Both the position numbers and the translations under genes were made by a program. The notes below the pieces were generated by a model, which did not search any database, was not told where the DNA came from, and saw nothing but the letters and a program-made list of their open reading frames with translations. A stretch of 7,040 nt of DNA from DASPXY01 sp038227745 (lineage in GTDB: Bacteria; Planctomycetota; Planctomycetia; Gemmatales; Gemmataceae): the NCBI GenBank assembly GCA_038227745.1, contig JBBRPS010000550.1:1-7040 (forward strand), given 5' to 3'. Below are positions 6,098 through 7,040 of the stretch, piece after piece (within the stretch, counting starts at the first letter, position 1; each line of letters starts with the position of its first letter).

Positions 6098-6796
6098 CTA
6101 GCGGTTCCAACGGTCTTCCTTGTCCTCGTTCCGCGAGGTCTCTTTGAAGTGCCCTTCGATGCGCCGGGCGTAGTCGCGGTCGGAGCGGAGGAAGCTCTGG
6201 ATGATGCCCAGGCCGTCGTTGGCGATGTAGCCGCCCTGGGTGACGGCGTAGTGCGGTACCAGGTTGACGAACGCCGACAGCAGCACGGCGACCGCCAGGC
6301 TCTGGGCGGCGAGCAGGCCAAGGTGCTCCGTCGGCGTCAGCAGCGTGCCCGGGCCGAGGGCCGCCGCCACCAGCGCCAGCACCAGCAACTCCGCTCCCGG
6401 GCCGGCGAAATAGATCAGGGCGCTCTTGAGCTGCGGAGCGCGCAGGTTGGTCGGCGCCGGCAGGATGAAGCCCTCGACCGGCACCATGCGGATCTCGACG
6501 GGGGTGCGGCCGACGTGGAAGCGGAGGATCGGGCGGCCCATGCCGATGACGACGCGGTGGACGCGCCAGCCCACCAGCGCCGCGACGACGGCGTGGCCGG
6601 TCTCGTGGATGGCCAGCAGCGGGACCCAGAACGCGACGATGAAGAGGGCCGTCAACTTGACGGGGTGGTAGTTGGTGCAGACCTCCGCGGTGAACAGGCC
6701 GAGCAGGAGGAGGAAGAAGCCGAGGCTGATCCAGCGGTCCTCGCCCCGGAGCGGCTCGTGCTCGGGGTCGTAATCGGCATCGTAATCGTCAGTCAT
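6098..6796 (-). CDS. M50-family (site-2-protease-like) membrane zinc metallopeptidase, 232 aa, no PDZ domain
   Basis: This is a probable intramembrane zinc protease. The ATG at 6796 (MTDDYDADYD) is chosen because the upstream extension to 6964 is Arg/Cys-rich and runs through inverted repeats; the ribosome site (GAGAAG) is weak. An acidic N-terminus (1-20) is followed by hydrophobic segments at about 22-40 and 47-64. The zinc motif HETGH is at 64-68, where E65 is the expected catalytic base. Then come a beta-hairpin-like region (VHRVVIGMGRPILRFHVGR, EIRMVPVEGF), AGPGAELLVLALVAAALG (131-148), and a last helix with AFVNLVPHYAVTQGGYIANDG (175-195). N178 and the aspartate of NDG (about 194) fit the M50 NxxP...DG motif that gives the third zinc ligand. 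RseP-type enzymes are larger and contain PDZ domains; this compact form lacks one. Its neighbours downstream, including the ECF sigma/anti-sigma pair, suggest a possible role in regulated intramembrane proteolysis, but the substrate is not shown by sequence. Confidence 0.87.
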   Translation of the reverse strand: MTDDYDADYDPEHEPLRGEDRWISLGFFLLLLGLFTAEVCTNYHPVKLTALFIVAFWVPLLAIHETGHAVVAALVGWRVHRVVIGMGRPILRFHVGRTPVEIRMVPVEGFILPAPTNLRAPQLKSALIYFAGPGAELLVLALVAAALGPGTLLTPTEHLGLLAAQSLAVAVLLSAFVNLVPHYAVTQGGYIANDGLGIIQSFLRSDRDYARRIEGHFKETSRNEDKEDRWNR

Positions 6797-6819
6797 GGAG
6801 GTCTTCTCAGCGAGACAAG

Positions 6820-6841
6820 CCCACCCGCCGCGCCGGGTGGG
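6820..6841. repeat. 8-bp GC-only hairpin in the M50 leader
   Basis: CCCACCCG (6820-6827) pairs perfectly with CGGGTGGG (6834-6841) around CCGCGC. It ends 23 bases before the M50 start codon on the minus strand and could affect leader structure; no regulator is identified. Confidence 0.6.
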
Positions 6842-6928
6842 TCGGGCAACGCGCCCTACTCTACCAAAAAGTTCGGCCCCGCAACAGCAGATGCCCTGTT
6901 CCGCAGGGTTGAGGAACCGCCGTGGCAG

Positions 6929-6974
6929 GCGCCGGGCAGCGCAGCTGCGCGGGCGCCTCGGCACTGCCCGGCGC
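6929..6974. repeat. Perfect 11-bp inverted repeat with an inner palindrome
   Basis: GCGCCGGGCAG (6929-6939) is the exact reverse complement of CTGCCCGGCGC (6964-6974). The 24-base interior begins with the self-complementary CGCAGCTGCG (6940-6949), so nested or alternative stems are possible. It may be a 3' stem of a gene beyond the window or a dispersed repeat; no T-tract follows. Confidence 0.6.
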
Positions 6975-7040
6975 GCAATCCGGACGCCCCCGCCCTGCGG
7001 CGGCCTCTGCGGAACATCTGTGGAAGACGCTGCGTCACCC

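Larger units (their letters stand above)
6797..7040. other. Apparently non-coding region upstream of the M50 gene, with two inverted repeats
   Basis: No convincing gene is seen; the open frames here are short, Arg/Ala-rich and lack family features or good ribosome sites. The region probably holds the 5' leader and promoter of the M50 gene. A hairpin lies in the leader (6820-6841) and a long inverted repeat further up (6929-6974). A TAGAGT on the minus strand just upstream of the leader hairpin is a very weak -10 candidate without a matching -35. Confidence 0.5.

Noticed and set aside
5734..6796. A toxin-antitoxin or phage-defence module in the small-gene cluster
   Set aside because: The recognisable neighbours are an M50 peptidase and an ECF sigma/anti-sigma pair, which point to signalling; no nuclease, toxin or DNA-binding antitoxin features are visible.
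6797..6964. N-terminal extension of the M50 peptidase by 56 residues
   Set aside because: The extra sequence is Arg/Cys-rich, has no membrane or signal features and runs across inverted repeats in the likely leader.

Overview
The window looks like chromosomal DNA of a planctomycete, most likely of the Gemmataceae. This is inferred from very high GC content, palindromic intergenic repeats built on ACAAGCCCGACGCGCCAGCG, an anti-sigma protein with a C-terminal GADTGTLVVGEPP / PMIWAPL signature that I associate with Planctomycetes, and an oversized LptC/LptA-like protein. No tRNA, rRNA, CRISPR array or transposase was seen.

Layout. Bases 1-3553 (+ strand) are an envelope-lipid segment. They hold the 3' end of a KdsC-type HAD phosphatase gene (Kdo synthesis), then after 55 nt a 1101-residue protein with one N-terminal membrane anchor and several OstA/LptA/LptC-like beta segments (lipopolysaccharide transport). 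Bases 3554-3788 separate convergent genes and carry about two and a third tandem copies of an 82-83 bp unit. The two full units each contain a perfect 25-bp hairpin that probably ends transcription from both sides.

Bases 3789-6796 hold five genes on the minus strand. In transcription order they are: a PDZ-less M50 (site-2-protease-like) membrane metallopeptidase, a 108-residue proline-rich one-membrane-segment protein, an ECF sigma factor, its overlapping membrane anti-sigma factor, and a secreted cysteine-rich protein of unknown function. Gaps are 37, 44, -4 and 51 nt, so one transcript is possible. A perfect 13-bp palindrome sits between the last two genes. Bases 6797-7040 look non-coding and contain two strong inverted repeats.

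How the genes may work together (inference). The anti-sigma factor should hold the sigma factor at the inner membrane, and an intramembrane protease encoded just upstream is the kind of enzyme that releases sigma factors by regulated intramembrane proteolysis. The secreted protein could be an output of the circuit or an unrelated neighbour. An unusual sequence detail is that the ten bases before the M50 start codon are the exact reverse complement of the ten bases before the 108-residue gene's start codon, within matching flanks.
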